Below are positions 1 through 13,183 of a stretch of DNA of 64,000 nt, piece by piece. This DNA comes from Lagopus muta. Its lineage: Eukaryota > Chordata > Aves > Galliformes > Phasianidae. The notes under the pieces were generated by a model. The model worked only from the letters and a program-made list of their open reading frames with translations, had not been told where the DNA came from and ran no database searches. The position numbers and the translations under genes are program-made. The stretch is from positions 19,277,501 to 19,341,500 of the forward strand of contig NC_064437.1 of the NCBI RefSeq assembly GCF_023343835.1, written 5' to 3'. Each line of letters starts with the position of its first letter. Within the stretch, counting starts at the first letter, position 1.

Positions 1-2129
1 AAGTTGCAGATTCTAAACTTTTGTGAGATCACGTTTAATCATTAGAAAACAAGCATATATAGCTTTAGGACAGACTTCAACTAAAGGAGAGAAGGCTATG
101 GCGAAACAAGACACAGGTAACTGCCAATATAAAAGAAAAACATTGCTCTTGCAGACCATCCACAAGGAATGTGAAGGATTCCAAACTTACAAAAAGAAAC
201 TGAGATTACATATCAAGTCAAAACCCACTCTGAATAACATCTAAATAACCAAACAAATCATCTTCTGAGATGATCATAGCTCCCTCAGCCTTTGTTTTAG
301 CTATCTGTTAGACAATACTTGACTGTGTCTCAGTGCAGAATCATATCTTAGCTAAGTTTCACATTTCATTCTCCGGCTTTGATGGTCCCTTCTACAACTC
401 CTATTCCTTCAAACTGAAAATACTGATCAGTTGAACATACAGCCAGTGCATATTCCAAATGGATCAATGCATCTAACTGAAGTACAATATTTGAACAGGC
501 AAGGAACTTGAAGAACATTTGTCACTATGAGTATCAAAGACCTAAAAGCAGAAAATGAAGTTCTACTGTTTTCTACTTAATTAACACCACACATATTGTT
601 AAGAGTAAACACAGAAGTCTATTCTACAAAATCATACTTGTTATATAAGAACTTATACGTCCAAAGAGAAGAAATATCAATAATCCCATTAAAAAAAAAA
701 AAAAAGCAAGAAAACAGAACAAAAAAACCCACAAAACTAAATGTTTTTATTAGACTTGATAATTTGCGGGTATTGACAAAAGTAAACTCAACAGAATAGT
801 GTTGTTTTAATTGATTGTTCAAACACTACTGATATTATACATATATATTTATATATGGAGAGAAGGCTTATTATTTGTTATTTAGTCACATGTCATCTGC
901 CGAAACTAAGAAATGCAAACAGACCTAAACCACCATACTTTGACCTTTTCCCCGTTTTCAAATTTTAGTTGTTGACCATTTCTTTTCCTTCTCTAACCTC
1001 AGTGTTCTGGGAGCAGTAGAGAAATGGAATGGTTGCCTACTCGAAATAAATATGCTGTAAAGGTTAAAGTTGCGTAAGAGGTTGTTACTGTTTTTTTACT
1101 GTCATTGGCAAACAATACTAGAAGCCATGACTGTAAGGTGCTACTCAGATGAGAAGAACTAGTGGTAATAAGAAGTGGCAGAACTTCCATTATTTTTCAT
1201 AACATGAGCTTTACAACCTATTAAATGTGATAGTTTATGAGTAGTCCAGTCAGTGTTCATGTACTGCTTGAATACTTAGCTTTTTTTTTTTTTAAATGAA
1301 GTACTAAAAGTTTAGGTAAATGTCTATTCTAGCAAGTTTACTACATCATTCTATTGCCTTAAAAACCAGCACATCTTTTAGCATTATACTGAAAGACAAC
1401 TAAAAGATTCTTCTTTATTATTATTCTAACACACATCTTTTCTTTGATCACAGTAGTGAGAAAAAGAATTACTTCTGTGAGATTAATTTCCCACTGAAAG
1501 CTTAAAATAAAGTTTGAAATACAGCTAATTTCTTTCATTTACATATTCCTACTGAGTAAGAAACAAAGCTATAATTATTACAAAATAGAAAGAAAAGTGA
1601 ACTAAACTTTTACCATTAAAAATACTTATTGACACTAAACAAATCAAATGCTATAAATGACTTCTAACTATAAAGAAGTATTTCCCACATTGTTATACAG
1701 AAAAACAAATGGGATATAAGCTTTCATTTTCCAACCTAAATAAAAAGGAACTATAGACAAAAAATTATTTCTTCAATTTAGAAGTACATGTGGCAAAAGG
1801 GAGAGTGACTTTCTAAATCTGTACTAGCTATTCCACACATCCCTGGAAATACTGTAAAGAATTTGTCACAGATATTAAGCATTACTGATTACAAGCCAGA
1901 ATAACTTTTCTAAGTATGTTGTTGCATACCTCTTGTGTACCGTTACTCTCAGAGGCACACAACGGTCAATACAGGTCATAAAGTCCAATGTTTTAACAGA
2001 AAATTAGCCCGAACTACAGTCTCATTACAATAATTAAACCTCATTGCTCCTATTAAATTCTCATTACTCATACAATGAAATATTACATGAAAAAATTCCT
2101 AACAACTACATCATCTTCTCATACTCTGA
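1..2129. other. AT-rich unique DNA, no gene seen
   Basis: No open frame here exceeds about 75 codons and none resembles a known protein. A 15-nt A run (691-705), a 13-nt T run (1281-1293) and a short TA-rich patch (about 838-858) are the only simple sequence. CpG is sparse and I see no CpG island or promoter-like block. I read this as intergenic or intronic sequence. Confidence 0.6.
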
Positions 2130-2350
2130 TGCACCTTGCAATGTCCCCAGACCTCAAAGGTTGAGAGTTGCAATCTCCCTTAAGCAAAGCTGCTGGGGAA
2201 AATCCCTTCCCGCTACAAACAGGCCACAGGAGAGTTATCTGTACACATTTTTCTTATTGCACTGCTTCTTTCCCTCTGGATCCCCGTGACCCCAGGGCTT
2301 CGGTCCTTGCACACAATCCTGGGCTGCGAGCCTTGTTCTACACCTGGGGA
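2130..2350. repeat. Unnamed interspersed repeat, copy A
   Basis: This GC-richer segment matches 6815-7030 over several blocks in the same order. Both copies carry a CCCCAG block, then TTAAG followed by a GGGGAAAA block, then a stretch of the form TCT-TACACA-TTTTCT, then TGCTTC-TTCCC-TCTGGATCC, then a GCACACAA block and CTGGGCTG. The copies are clearly diverged and differ by indels. This suggests two old insertions of one repeat family rather than a recent duplication. I do not recognise the family; an old LTR fragment or a DNA transposon is possible. The strand of the parent element is unknown. Confidence 0.45.
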
Positions 2351-3839
2351 GGTCAAAGGCACAGCAGAGCAAAACCAGCCATCTGAGGTCAACTCAAATC
2401 CACATGGTTTCTGTAGCCCTGTCAGCCATAAAAATACAAACCTAAGAAAATGGCAAAAGTCCCATTGGGTGAGAAAACATACAGACATCCTTCTCCCCCA
2501 AGGATACTTAATTCATAGTTAAATGCTGTGTCTAAACAAGAGTAAGGTTGCTTGCACTTGTACATGAGGAGGTATATAAACTGAAACTTTCACTTAAATA
2601 TTTAACTGGGCTTAACATGTACCTCTAGTAAAGCACTGTTTCCCTCCAGACATTTCAAGTCAAAGGCAACAGAAAAATCCCTGTATGAAAATATGTATCT
2701 AAGTGATATAATTTTGTTAAGGGTGAACACAGCGAACCAAAAACATAGCTTAAGGGGGACTTTCAGGCTCATTTTTTACTCCGTGTAGAATTTAATTCAC
2801 TTGCAGCTAATTCTAAACCTACTTCGCAGCTATCCCCAAACCTATTCACTCTGAGATATCTGCTCTGCTCTATACAAAAGTTTTAAGCCAACAATTTTTC
2901 TGATTCTTCAGACTGGATTGAAAGCTGAAGCCTAGAAACTCCTGTTTCATTTTTCCCTGCTGATTCTTTTCTATTAGAAAGGTATCTAAATTAAGTAAGG
3001 CTTTGTTGTAGTTTTTGGCAAACAGAGGATAACTGGGATGAAAAGTAACATTGTGATTTCCTCCTGATTTCACGATCATTTTAGACCTTGGATCCTAATC
3101 CTCTTTTTCAATTCATTTACTGTACAAGATCCCTCTAGATTATTTTGAGCCGCAAGCTAATCTGCCAGAGTCCAGCCAGGAGCTCAAGGTGACTGAAAAC
3201 CTAATGTGCAGGGTGTAAAGAGGAAGGGGCTGCTACCACACATACACTCTAACTGAAATGATGCAAACTACTTTTGCCACTTAAACTTGCAATAGCATTT
3301 CAGTCAGAACAGCTGAAACCATAGATTAAGTATCCAAATACTTTGTCAGGTTCTTGGACTGTGCAGAAAGCTCCCAGTGCTGCAACAAATGCATTGTGTG
3401 TTCAATAATATAATTAAATCTAACCTAGGCATGTATAAAAGAGCTGCAACCAGTCTTCTCAGATGAAAGCAGGCAGGAATACCCTGTGTGACTTTTTTCA
3501 GCTAATTTGCATGTATTAAGAATATTTATTACTTCTCACATCTTGTAAGACTTGCATAGCTTTCCCTGGGGAACTTGAGATCATAAGCTATCAACCACTA
3601 CCAAAAATATCTGAAAAGAAGATGTGTATATGCAGTACAAATAGCATTTATTTGGAAACTAAAAATACATGCAGTCAGAACCTGAATAAGATACATACAC
3701 TGAGAAGTTTAACATCAACACTGAATGCTAATGTCAAATAATATTCGATTAGAACATCTAGAAAAATAATCACAAACTTTCACCAGTTAAATATGAAGGG
3801 AAACCTTTGCCAAATTCACATTGTTTAACAGTTCAAGAG
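2351..3839. other. AT-rich unique DNA, no gene seen
   Basis: Nothing beyond short random open frames is visible. The block around 3120-3240 is somewhat richer in G and C but has no coding frame or recognisable repeat. Confidence 0.6.
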
Positions 3840-4270
3840 CCACAGCTCTCTGAATTTCCCTGTAAGATAGATGCCATACTCCCTTAACCATTTCCATGAC
3901 CTTTTGCTATACTCTCCCTAGTAATTCCAAGTGTCTTGCCCTGTAGAGGCCAGGACTGGACATAGCACTCCAGGTGTGGCTTCGCCAGGGCTGAATGAAG
4001 GGGAAAGATCACTTCCCTGCACCTGCTGAAAATACTTGGCCTAATGCAGCATTAGCCTTCTTCTCAGCAAGAGTATTTTGCTGATCCGTGTTCAATTTGA
4101 CATTGCCCAGAACCACACAGCTCCTTTCCTGCAGAGCTGCTTTCTACCTGAGCAGTACCCAACACACACTGGTGCCAGGGCCTGCTCCTCCCATGTGCAG
4201 GACTTTGGTTGTTGAACTTTGTAAGACTTCTATGAGCCCATTTCTCCAGCCAATATACATGCCTACATCA
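3840..4270 (-). mobile_element. CR1 LINE fragment, 3' portion, reverse orientation
   Basis: The plus strand reads as the reverse complement of the 3' part of an avian CR1 element. Diagnostic blocks in order are a CTCCAGGTGTGGC block followed by CCAGGGCTGA (about 3970-3995), GGGGAAAGATCACTTCCCT with a cCTGCTG block (about 4000-4030), TAATGCAGC and GCCTTCTTC (about 4041-4065), GCAGAGCTGCTTTC (about 4131-4145), and CTGGTGC with CTCCTCCC and GTGCAGGACT (about 4170-4205). The blocks keep the order seen in CR1 but are strongly diverged and carry small indels, so this is an old, dead copy. It lacks the reverse-transcriptase region and has no intact reading frame. 5' truncation is typical of CR1 because target-primed reverse transcription often ends early. 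The ends are approximate. Confidence 0.85.
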
Positions 4271-6814
4271 GTTATACTAAACATAATTCATATTTATTTC
4301 TTAGATGTCAGTAACAAGCATTGCTTTTATTCTCAATCATTAATTAGAGAAAGCTAGGAGCTAATAAAGGCTGACATGTACTGTCCAAACTAAAAACAGA
4401 AAGAAAAAAGGGAGTAACAAAAATACCAGATCTGTCACTCGCTTCAGAGTAGCAACACAGAACATAGCCTTCCAAAAACCTTTTCTAATCAACAGAATAT
4501 ATATTGATGTGCACGCAGTTAATCAAAACGCACTTATTTGTTTTCTGATAACAAGCCCAACACAGATATTCTTGGCTTCACAAACTGATTTGTGTAACTT
4601 ACTCAGGCATTAATTGAACAAGTTTGTACTGCAGAAAGCCTCACTCTGGATTGTTTTTCCATATTTTGCCGTAAGAAGTTGTGCCCTCCTCACTCACAGA
4701 CCTCAGTGCAATGTTACAGCATTACACCATTACCACACAATGTTTTAATGTCATAGGTATCAGCTCTTCTACAGTTTTCCAGTTGTTTGTTTTTAAATGT
4801 ATAACTTAGATTGAATACACTAAGATAGCATAGGGAATAGGAGTACACGACATGCATTGTGCTGCTTTTACCCACAAAAATAAGATTCATAATCATTGAT
4901 ACAATGAAAATAAATATAACACAAAAGATAATCTGTAATTAAAGCTGTATTTTGAAGTTAAAAGAAATCACAAGACTTATATGACACTTGGTAGTTTTGT
5001 CACATGTCTCTGCATGATACCAGATACCTCAAATGATATCTGTACTTATAAGTGCAAAGAAAGATATCTAACATAAAACAGCAGGCAAGGCCTGTTTCAT
5101 ACAAAGGATTTGAGAGGCCAGAAGTGAAGAAGTAACTGCAGAGCATTGTTACACAGTGATTATCCATAGAAATGGAATTGGGACATTCTTTCAGTCTGTG
5201 GACAATTCTCACTAATAAATTTCACCCCCCAATTTACACTTTCCTGGCAACAGAGTAAGCACTGACAATCACCAATGCAAATCCTCAGCAGTTTTTTTTA
5301 ATGGTTTAATTGTTCTGCTGTACTTGTACCAGAAATGGTACAAGCAACAAATTACTTCTCTTAATGGGTGTTGAAGCTCTCACAAGGAGAAGATACAACA
5401 CAGTATTGCTTGAATAATGCTCTCACTTTGCTTCTATCCACTGTGAGATATATAGAAATATGAGTATGGGCTGCACTTACCTATGAACATAAAACAAATC
5501 TCCTTTATCAGACTTCAGCATACACAGACAAATTAGCTTCCAAAATATTTTTGCAGTTTAATATTTCTTTGAAGTCTAGTACCCACTAGGAGTACGTTTC
5601 GCACAAAAACGGTAGGCCAACATTCCTTGAATGCAAGGGATATACTCCACCAAGAGCAAATCACAAGGCCAGCACACTCAGTAACAAATATTTGCCAAAA
5701 AATAAAAGCAAAAAACATTTCATTGTTACAAGCTCTGTAGAGCTATTTTGCATATGCACACACAAACAAAACCTAACTGGGACACCATAATGGTTGCGTG
5801 TCCGTTCAGACTGCCTACTCAAAATTAGAGGAAAGCTCTTCTTCTGCAGTATAATCCAGCCTTGGTTTAAAGTATTTGCCTATACAGTGTGACACCACTT
5901 TTCAAGACTTGAACACATTTTGTAATATTTCTTTCTCAGCAGCTCACTCAAAATTCTTATAACAATATTTTTTAAAATGTAGATACCTTTATACGTTTGA
6001 ATAGAGAGCAAAAGAATAGTGTGCAAGTCTTTCTTTAAATACGCCTATTATTACACAACAGCAGTATCTGTTTCACAGCAGTATGTATAAGGTACTTAAA
6101 AAACAGACTTGGATTAAAAAGCTAAAATGGCAGTTCTTTATGATTATCCTTCGTATTTGTTGCCCTGTCTTTCATCCTTTTGTATTCAGATAATCCAAAT
6201 CTTTAAATCCTCCAAAACTCACTCTGGGTTTGGAGTTAAAAAAGTTTTAGTTCAACAGAAATGCTAACACTCCTCTGTGAATCTATGCTTCCATGTTTAT
6301 ACAAGAAATAAAAATATTTTCAAATATATGTAATCATAAAATTTTAATGAGTGATGAAAAGATTTGCATTCTTCAAGCATATTTCACAAGACAGCACAGA
6401 GCTGCTGCCCTTCTCTTAAGTGAAATCTAGTAAGCTGTATCAAGCTTGTCTCATGGAAGAAAAAAGAAACAATTAAAAACCATCTCTATTATGAACTAGA
6501 AAATAATTGGGTGATTACTGAAAAGAAATAATTCAGTTAAATCACTGGTTGTGATGTCAAAAAAGTAGAGATGTGCAGTAAGTTAACCAAGGCAGTCCGT
6601 AGCCGTAGTTAAGACAGTTCAATTAAATTTTGGCAGAATTCAGCTGTGTGTTGTTTTTTTTTTTCCTATTATTTCTGCATTCTTCAATTAAATATGAGTT
6701 TCTGAAGTAAATAAACTTATTATGGACAAAAATGGAACTCAAAATAGAGTTAAATATTTGTTGCTAGTCCCTACAATTTAATTACTAAGAAAAGCCTCAA
6801 TGCAAAGATATCCT
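4271..6814. other. AT-rich unique DNA, no gene seen
   Basis: Open frames of up to about 70 codons occur on both strands, none recognisable. No long microsatellite is present; the most notable simple sequence is a short T run near 6652-6664. Confidence 0.6.
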
Positions 6815-7030
6815 AGTACTTGCCTCCCAGCATGCCCCAGGCTCTACAGCTGACCATTCCCATTTGCTTAAGGCAGAAGTGGGGAAAACTAACCTCCTTC
6901 TGCTCAGTCTGTATTACATGAGGGGAGGGGGCTCTTTACACACTTTTCTACTCGGCTCTGCTTCCTTCCCCTCTGGATCCCAGCCACAGTGTGTTGGATG
7001 CACACAAGCCTTAGCTGATGCTGGGCTGGT
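6815..7030. repeat. Unnamed interspersed repeat, copy B
   Basis: Second copy of the family described at 2130-2350. Shared blocks include GCTTAAGG with TGGGGAAAA (about 6866-6888), TTTACACACTTTTCTACT (about 6935-6952), TGCTTCCTTCCCCTCTGGATCC (near 6959-6980), GCACACAAGCC (about 7000-7010) and GCTGGGCTGG (about 7021-7030). The copies are in direct orientation about 4.7 kb apart. Extra sequence between blocks in this copy (for example around 6905-6930) shows indels since divergence. No open frame is shared between the copies, so I read it as noncoding repeat sequence. Confidence 0.45.
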
Positions 7031-7840
7031 AGGCAGTCATCATGTGGCCACTCCCAGGATCACAATGTAGCAACCTGGTAGGCTCTTTCCCAGACTGGTA
7101 TTTGCCCAGCTGAAACCACAATCAAGGAGGCTATGCGCACAAAGTTGGAAAACACTCCCAACTCACACAGATCCCAGTGTCTTGTACTGCAAGATTCCTA
7201 TGAATGGACATCTACTTGTAACAGGAAAAATAATCATCCCCCAAATCCTAAATATCTAGCAGACCAAGTATGTCTTCAGTCTTATCTACTAAGTGTCTAT
7301 TTCTCTCAGCTTTTGTCTTTGATTCTTTTAGAAACCATTGACAGCAGTGCCAAGCAGCTTTCCATTACCAAGGTGAAAAACAGCTGTTTATGTTGCAATC
7401 CCTACTACTGCATATGAAGAAAGTGCTCTGGTATCAAGAGTCTAATTTCTCAATAGTTTGAAAGGAAAATGTCCCTAAATTAGAAAGGCCTGCAGGAAAT
7501 CTAATTGTGAAAGTAGACCTGATTACTTTCAGCTCTTCAAAGTACACTGCAAGGGAGAGGGAGTCTGTACAAAGACTTATGTTCTGTAACGGTGGAACCA
7601 GTTACAATATTTTGCTCTTTTAAGCCAGACTCTGTACATCCAAGACATCTGCTAACAGCTAAACTAACTTTCTCAAAAACATATTATGCATGCTCAAGTC
7701 ACCAGCGGTATGAGGGCATTTAACTACTATTTCTGAATCTGAAAGATGCATACAGTATGGAAACTGAAGCATCCTGCTCTCTCTCTGTACACTTAACATT
7801 TACAACAGTTATAACAGTTACAAAAATGCAGTGGTGAATT

Positions 7841-7858
7841 TGCGTGCATCTGCACGCA
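7841..7858. repeat. Perfect 8-bp inverted repeat, 2-nt loop
   Basis: TGCGTGCA at 7841-7848 and TGCACGCA at 7851-7858 are exact reverse complements separated by TC. The arms contain two CpG dinucleotides, which are rare in this window. A short hairpin or a palindromic protein-binding site is possible; chance is also possible. Confidence 0.7.
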
Positions 7859-8238
7859 TACCAATGTAGAAGCAGACCCCAAAATTCTAGACCTTAGTTT
7901 GGGTTTTGTAACCTGTAAGATAAATGCTTCACAGAGATCTCATAAGGGCTTCTGGAAAGACACCAAGGCTTCCAAATGAAGTTTAGTACAAAAGATAAGG
8001 GTTAAAATTAGTTAAAACTATAAAATGTCACTGACAAAAATGACAATGGAGCTATCAGCATGTAGGCAATAATTCTGCTGCTGGCTAAAATTGCAGCAGG
8101 TCAAGAAAGAATAGAGAATAGGGGCAATGAATGAGCCTGATTCATATCTGGATAAAACAAAGCATTACTTAGAGCAGCTGGAAATAGACTGATGCGAGAT
8201 TACAGAAAACACAAGGAGAAGTTGAAGCTTTCAAAGTT

Positions 8239-8265
8239 ACCCTGCAGTTAGTAGTAATGCAGGGT
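8239..8265. repeat. Perfect 8-bp inverted repeat, 11-nt spacer
   Basis: ACCCTGCA at 8239-8246 and TGCAGGGT at 8258-8265 are exact reverse complements. The spacer is AT-rich (GTTAGTAGTAA). No function is known. Confidence 0.7.
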
Positions 8266-11200
8266 GAAATTAGAGCCATCTGCATGGGTTTCTACCCCAC
8301 TGCAAAATGAGCACTGTAGATTTATCTCCTTGAAAAATCATTTGTAACTAAACCAATAAACTGCTATTCCTAATGGGAAAGGACTCACTGAGTTAATTTT
8401 TGCATCTTCATTCTTCTACTAATTGTAAAGCACCTCAAACCTCTGAGCTGAAACACGAAAATCCAGCTTATCCAGAAAACAAAGCAAGAGAACAGTGAGA
8501 AACTACATGCCAAAATTCAAAGAAGGCATGACAACATATCATCCTGTAACTGACTGGGCACCACCACCATTATTTTAAATGCTTTGTACTTACGTGCAAA
8601 GTAATTATCAGCAGGAATTATTTCTTAAAATAATAAGAATAATATTTCTATTTCTCATGACCATAATCTATGTAAAGTTTAACACCAATTGCCATTTTGT
8701 ATAAGACACCCTCCAGCACAGCATTCAGGAAGCAAGCTGTTCCCTGATACACAGCAACCGCCAGAGCTTTCCCTCTGTTTTTATGCAGATGTGTTAGGTA
8801 CCTCAGATCTGTGCAACTCTTTGCAATCCTTTTCTTGGTCTGTTTCTTGAGCACCATAGGGAATGCTGCACTTCAAAGGTGATTATTTCAAAAGCACAGT
8901 CGCAATTCAAGACAAGCTGTGGTCTATAACTAAAGCACCAGTCTTATTTTGTACTGAAATTTAGCTAGAGCATTGCCAACCAGTCAAATATCAAGTTTAA
9001 TTGAAGTTGCATCTTCCAACTCTTCTCCTATAGCCTAAGATTCACTACTTATCTTTATATAAATTTTTACATGTTTATACTGGAGCTATCTTCAGTTTGC
9101 ATCATTCAGGAGAGTTTCAGATACACACATACCTAATATAAACTGATCTCTGAAATGTGAGCTTGCATACTGGCATAACAAGTGCCATACAAGTACGTTT
9201 GCATGAGTAAGAAGTTGCAGCACACAAGTCAACGTGTAATGAATGTTCACACATATATCTAGTTGGCTAGAGTAGAAGGTAACTTGTGCCATGCTAGCTG
9301 TTTGTGATAAGTTCACACTGTGAGTGGGATTGTCAAAGACACATCACTCAAACTCACTGACACTAAAACTCGTAGACCTGGTACACTTCTATCATATATA
9401 TGCTTATTATAGCATGACTAAGACTGGAGCCAGAGCAAAGCACATGTCCTACAAAAACAAATAAGCCATCCCATGCTTCTCTATGAAGAGCAGACCAAGA
9501 TACTCTAACTCCAGAGCATTGCAGTGTCTGCAGACAATCATAGGTATATTTGACTGATTTTCCCCAGACTGACAAGTTAGACTTCCCATTATCCTGAAGA
9601 CGAAAGTCAGTTGCCCTATCAGCCTCATTTCTGACAGGTTGTGGTTTTCAGGTCCTTTTATTAGCAATGGTATGCAGCTCACCATGATTTCCTCTGTCAC
9701 CATGAGTAATGAAATAAAATTTCCAGATCCTATAAACTCAGCTGGTTTCAGCTTATGAAGCTAGGTTTACAGCTCTGTCACAGTAAAGGCAGCATTTCAT
9801 CCCAAAAGCACTAATAAGCCATTTTTCCAGGAGATTACCTACCAAATTTCAGCTTGCCACCGAGCTGTGCTTATTTTTTTTCCGGTCTTACTGTTACAGA
9901 AAAAGTCACTGTGGAGGATTTAAATATAAAAGGAGGTAATGGAAAAAGACACAGCTGTATAAAACCTCTTATTGACTTGTATTTGAAGGAAAAGATACAG
10001 AGCAGAATCCAGCTGCAGGTTAGATACCTACATATCTCTGAAGAAATGAGGCATAATCAACAAGCATTAGCCAAGATCACGATTAGCCCATAGAATCCAG
10101 TTATGAAGAGGCCAGGCAGCAAAACCCTTGTAAGGTCAGAAGAGCTGAAAGTGGCCAGGAAGGAAAGAGGCATGCTTCTGATAGGGAATTAGTAAAATCT
10201 ACAACAGAAAAATTGTACAGAAGGCTCATGAAGCATTTCGGTGTTTATCATCACTGGCTGCTAGCATACTATATATACAGACAATGGATTCCCATTTTTT
10301 TCCTCTCGTCTTTGCTTCTGTGAGTCTATAACATATGTCTTCCACTCTGACAAATGTCATGTGATACCTTTTAACTTACACCCACTGTTTGATCTTTCCT
10401 TACTGCCATCTCCTTTCTGCCAGCAGAACAATATGGTTTGATCATGTCTCTTGAAACCTACTGATGTCACTTTCTCATTTCCCAGAAAGTATTTCCACAG
10501 AATGACAGGGAGTTACTGCTTCCCTTCCAACTGTTGATTTACCTATAGTGTACTCAAGGCCACCTTGCGCTGCAAATCAGATAAAAATTCAAGAACTAGA
10601 TACAATACGTTAGCACAACAGAGTAGAGACATAGCCTAGCCTCAGCATTAACTATGTTGATTTGATTCATACTGAATCTTGACAGATTTTCAGCTTCGAT
10701 AACGTAACTTTGATGATATAGATGAAAATACTGAAGCCATTTTTCATGAGTAATCCTGCACTGAATGGTTTGTAGCCGCAAACCCCCTATTTGAAGTTAC
10801 CATGTTAAAAATATTCACCTAATTGAGAAATCAGCTGAGCATTAAGTGCTTTATAGCAACACTGAAAACCAAGCTGACATAGCTGACAGCACCCTGCTGC
10901 ATGCACATACAGCAGTACAGAAAGTACATTGAGAATGAAAATGTCTGTTTTTCACAGAACAATTCTGGGACAGCAGGATGCTTGGAAGCTCTAATTCAGA
11001 ACTTAGTAAATAGCAGAATTAGGGCTGCCTGCATATCTAGAAGGCATACATAAGAGCCAATTTTAAATAAATAACAAGAACACCATGAAAAACAACAACA
11101 AAAGCTGATCAAAAGATGTTTGGCCAATGACCTGGGCACAGACAAGTGCACAAATTCACCCCAAATTCCAAAAGCAAGCTTAAAAATCAATTTAGTAGTC

Positions 11201-11275
11201 CTAATTTACCTTCAGGATTGGGCAGATAGCAGATATAACAATTACAATTATTATAATGGCAAAAGCAGGAAAACT

Positions 11276-11489
11276 GTTCAACAAGTGGAAGAAATAAATA
11301 ATCCAATTAACCACAAATACTCATTACGAATTGGGTTACCTCCATCTCACTGGCAGTCAGAAAGTCTTTTTGAATATTTTGCAGAACAGAAAAACAAAAT
11401 CAACCCACGCTACAACACTGAGGAACTACAACTGAACATTACCCAGAAATCTACACAAAAGATTGCAATAAGTATAGGCCTGAGACTGG
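11276..11489 (+). repeat. Direct duplication, copy 1 (about 214 bp)
   Basis: This block matches 13184-13397 almost without gaps. From the start at GTTCAAC the two copies run in parallel through GAAGAAATAAATAATCCAAT, a TCACTGGCAGTCA block, AACAGAAAAACAA and TCTACACAAAAGA. Counting by eye over about 62 codons I find roughly 20 differences, close to 89% identity. A 127-codon frame (11120-11503) covers this copy, but copy 2 carries an in-frame stop and about 17 of the 20 differences would change the amino acid, so it is not behaving as coding sequence. It could be a local duplication or two insertions of one unidentified repeat. Confidence 0.9.
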
Positions 11490-13183
11490 CATGTAAGACT
11501 TAGGTACCAGCTCGTAAATTAAAAATCACTATATAGCATAGGCTTTAAAAAAGTTAGCAGAAATAATGAGGCACAAGGAAGACAATATTATCTTAAACAT
11601 ATCTAAAACTAGCCTGTAATCTAGGGTTGCTACCTAAAGATTGTCTTCTCTATGCTATGCCATGGCACATTCAGACAGACTTGTCACCCCTGAGGGAGAA
11701 GGAAGAAAAGCAGAGAAGCCTACTCAAGATTTCAAAATTAATATTGTTTGGAAAGCATTGCGTCTCATCACCTTTTACAATACAGAACCATGTCATGTTA
11801 TAACACCAGTTAATTAAAAATATAGGTATTACAGAAAGTTACGTGGAATTTAGTGTTAGTGTTACCTTCCACAGCAACACAGACTGTTATTAATTTAAAA
11901 TTTCCAAGAGCACCAAGTAACAAAACGGGATAAGTAAAATACAGAATAAATTAAAAAAAAAAAAAAAACAACAAACCCTCCTTCCAATTGTATGGCATTC
12001 TTGTAAATAAAGTAAATTAGCTATAGAAGCATGCTCATTCTCATTTATATTTCATTTATTAACTTCATAAAATACACAATTACATTTCAGGAGGGAGAAA
12101 ACTGATTTAGAGCATATCATCCTGCAATAAAATAAATTTTATAGCTGCATAGTTAATTGTTCTTAAATTCTAAATAAATTTTAACTAATAAGAAACATCA
12201 CTAGTTATCTAGTAGTTTTGAGATATAGCCACCTTCCATTCAAACAAGTGGAAATATGGAAGCAGACCTTTGGCAAGGTTTTATTGTTGTTGAGCAAAAA
12301 AAAAAAGTTATAAACTTATGTGTAAATATTCAAAAGTATGCGTTAGTGACACAGGCTCAGTGAATTTCACGTTTGTCAGCCCTCATATCTTTAAGCTTAG
12401 TGATATGGTGAATGGGACACTCAAATAGAGAAGCCATATTTATGAAATAGGCTCACCAGAAAAAAAATATATATCAGTTTGCGCAGTTGTGTTCTTCCTG
12501 AGAAAAATGATGACATTTATTCCTGAAGCAATTATGTTACATCTGACTTTTAGAATTATGCTACTCCGAATATTAGAAATAATATCTGAAATAAATCTGT
12601 ATATGAAAGTCTAAGCAAGATATCTTACAAACTTTCACTGTCTTCCTGAGAGCAAAGGGAAAAAAAAATCAACACATAAGAAATTTCCATCATATGCTAT
12701 TACAGGATTACAGAAGCTTTAGAACAAGGTGTTGTTGGATATGCGTCCTACATTCAGAAAGGTAGGGGAAAGAGGGGACAGGTAGAGAAAAGCACTGATA
12801 ACTAAACCAGCTATTAGCTGGATTATCTGACAGGTGTTTGTTCTTACCAGCTGGGTACTATTTAGTTCTCACTCAGTGAGTCTGAAATGCTTTAGAGTCT
12901 CCTCAGGGAATAAAGATCCCTGCTGTTAAAATGACAGTGGCTGAGTAAATGAGTTTCTAATGTACATGCTAGCATACTCTGCATTTGCCTGCATTATACC
13001 TAATCCTTCTAAAAAATAAAAAAAAAAAAATAAGAAAGAGATTCCATTAGTACATAAAACAATCATCTGCAGTCTTACTCCTCAGCTCCTTCATAACTAT
13101 ATAGACTCCATTTTGAAAATATTACTACCATTAGACCTTTTATTGCAGACATGTTAGGCTCAGAAGCTTTAATGGTTACGTCT
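11490..13183. other. Spacer between the two duplicate copies, no gene seen
   Basis: AT-rich sequence with A runs at 11953-11968, about 12296-12306 and 13019-13031. No recognisable frame or transposon. The distance between copy starts is about 1.9 kb. Confidence 0.6.

Larger units (their letters stand above)
7031..11275. other. AT-rich unique DNA with two short inverted repeats
   Basis: No gene is recognised. Two perfect inverted repeats stand out: TGCGTGCA-TC-TGCACGCA at 7841-7858 and ACCCTGCA-11 nt-TGCAGGGT at 8239-8265. A 79-codon frame at 9854-10093 overlaps a polypyrimidine tract followed by AG (9898-9899) and a possible donor at 9936, but nothing independent supports an exon. Confidence 0.55.

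Noticed and set aside
11120..11503. 127-codon open frame
   Set aside because: It covers a duplicated block whose second copy has an in-frame stop and mostly amino-acid-changing differences, so there is no sign of coding constraint.
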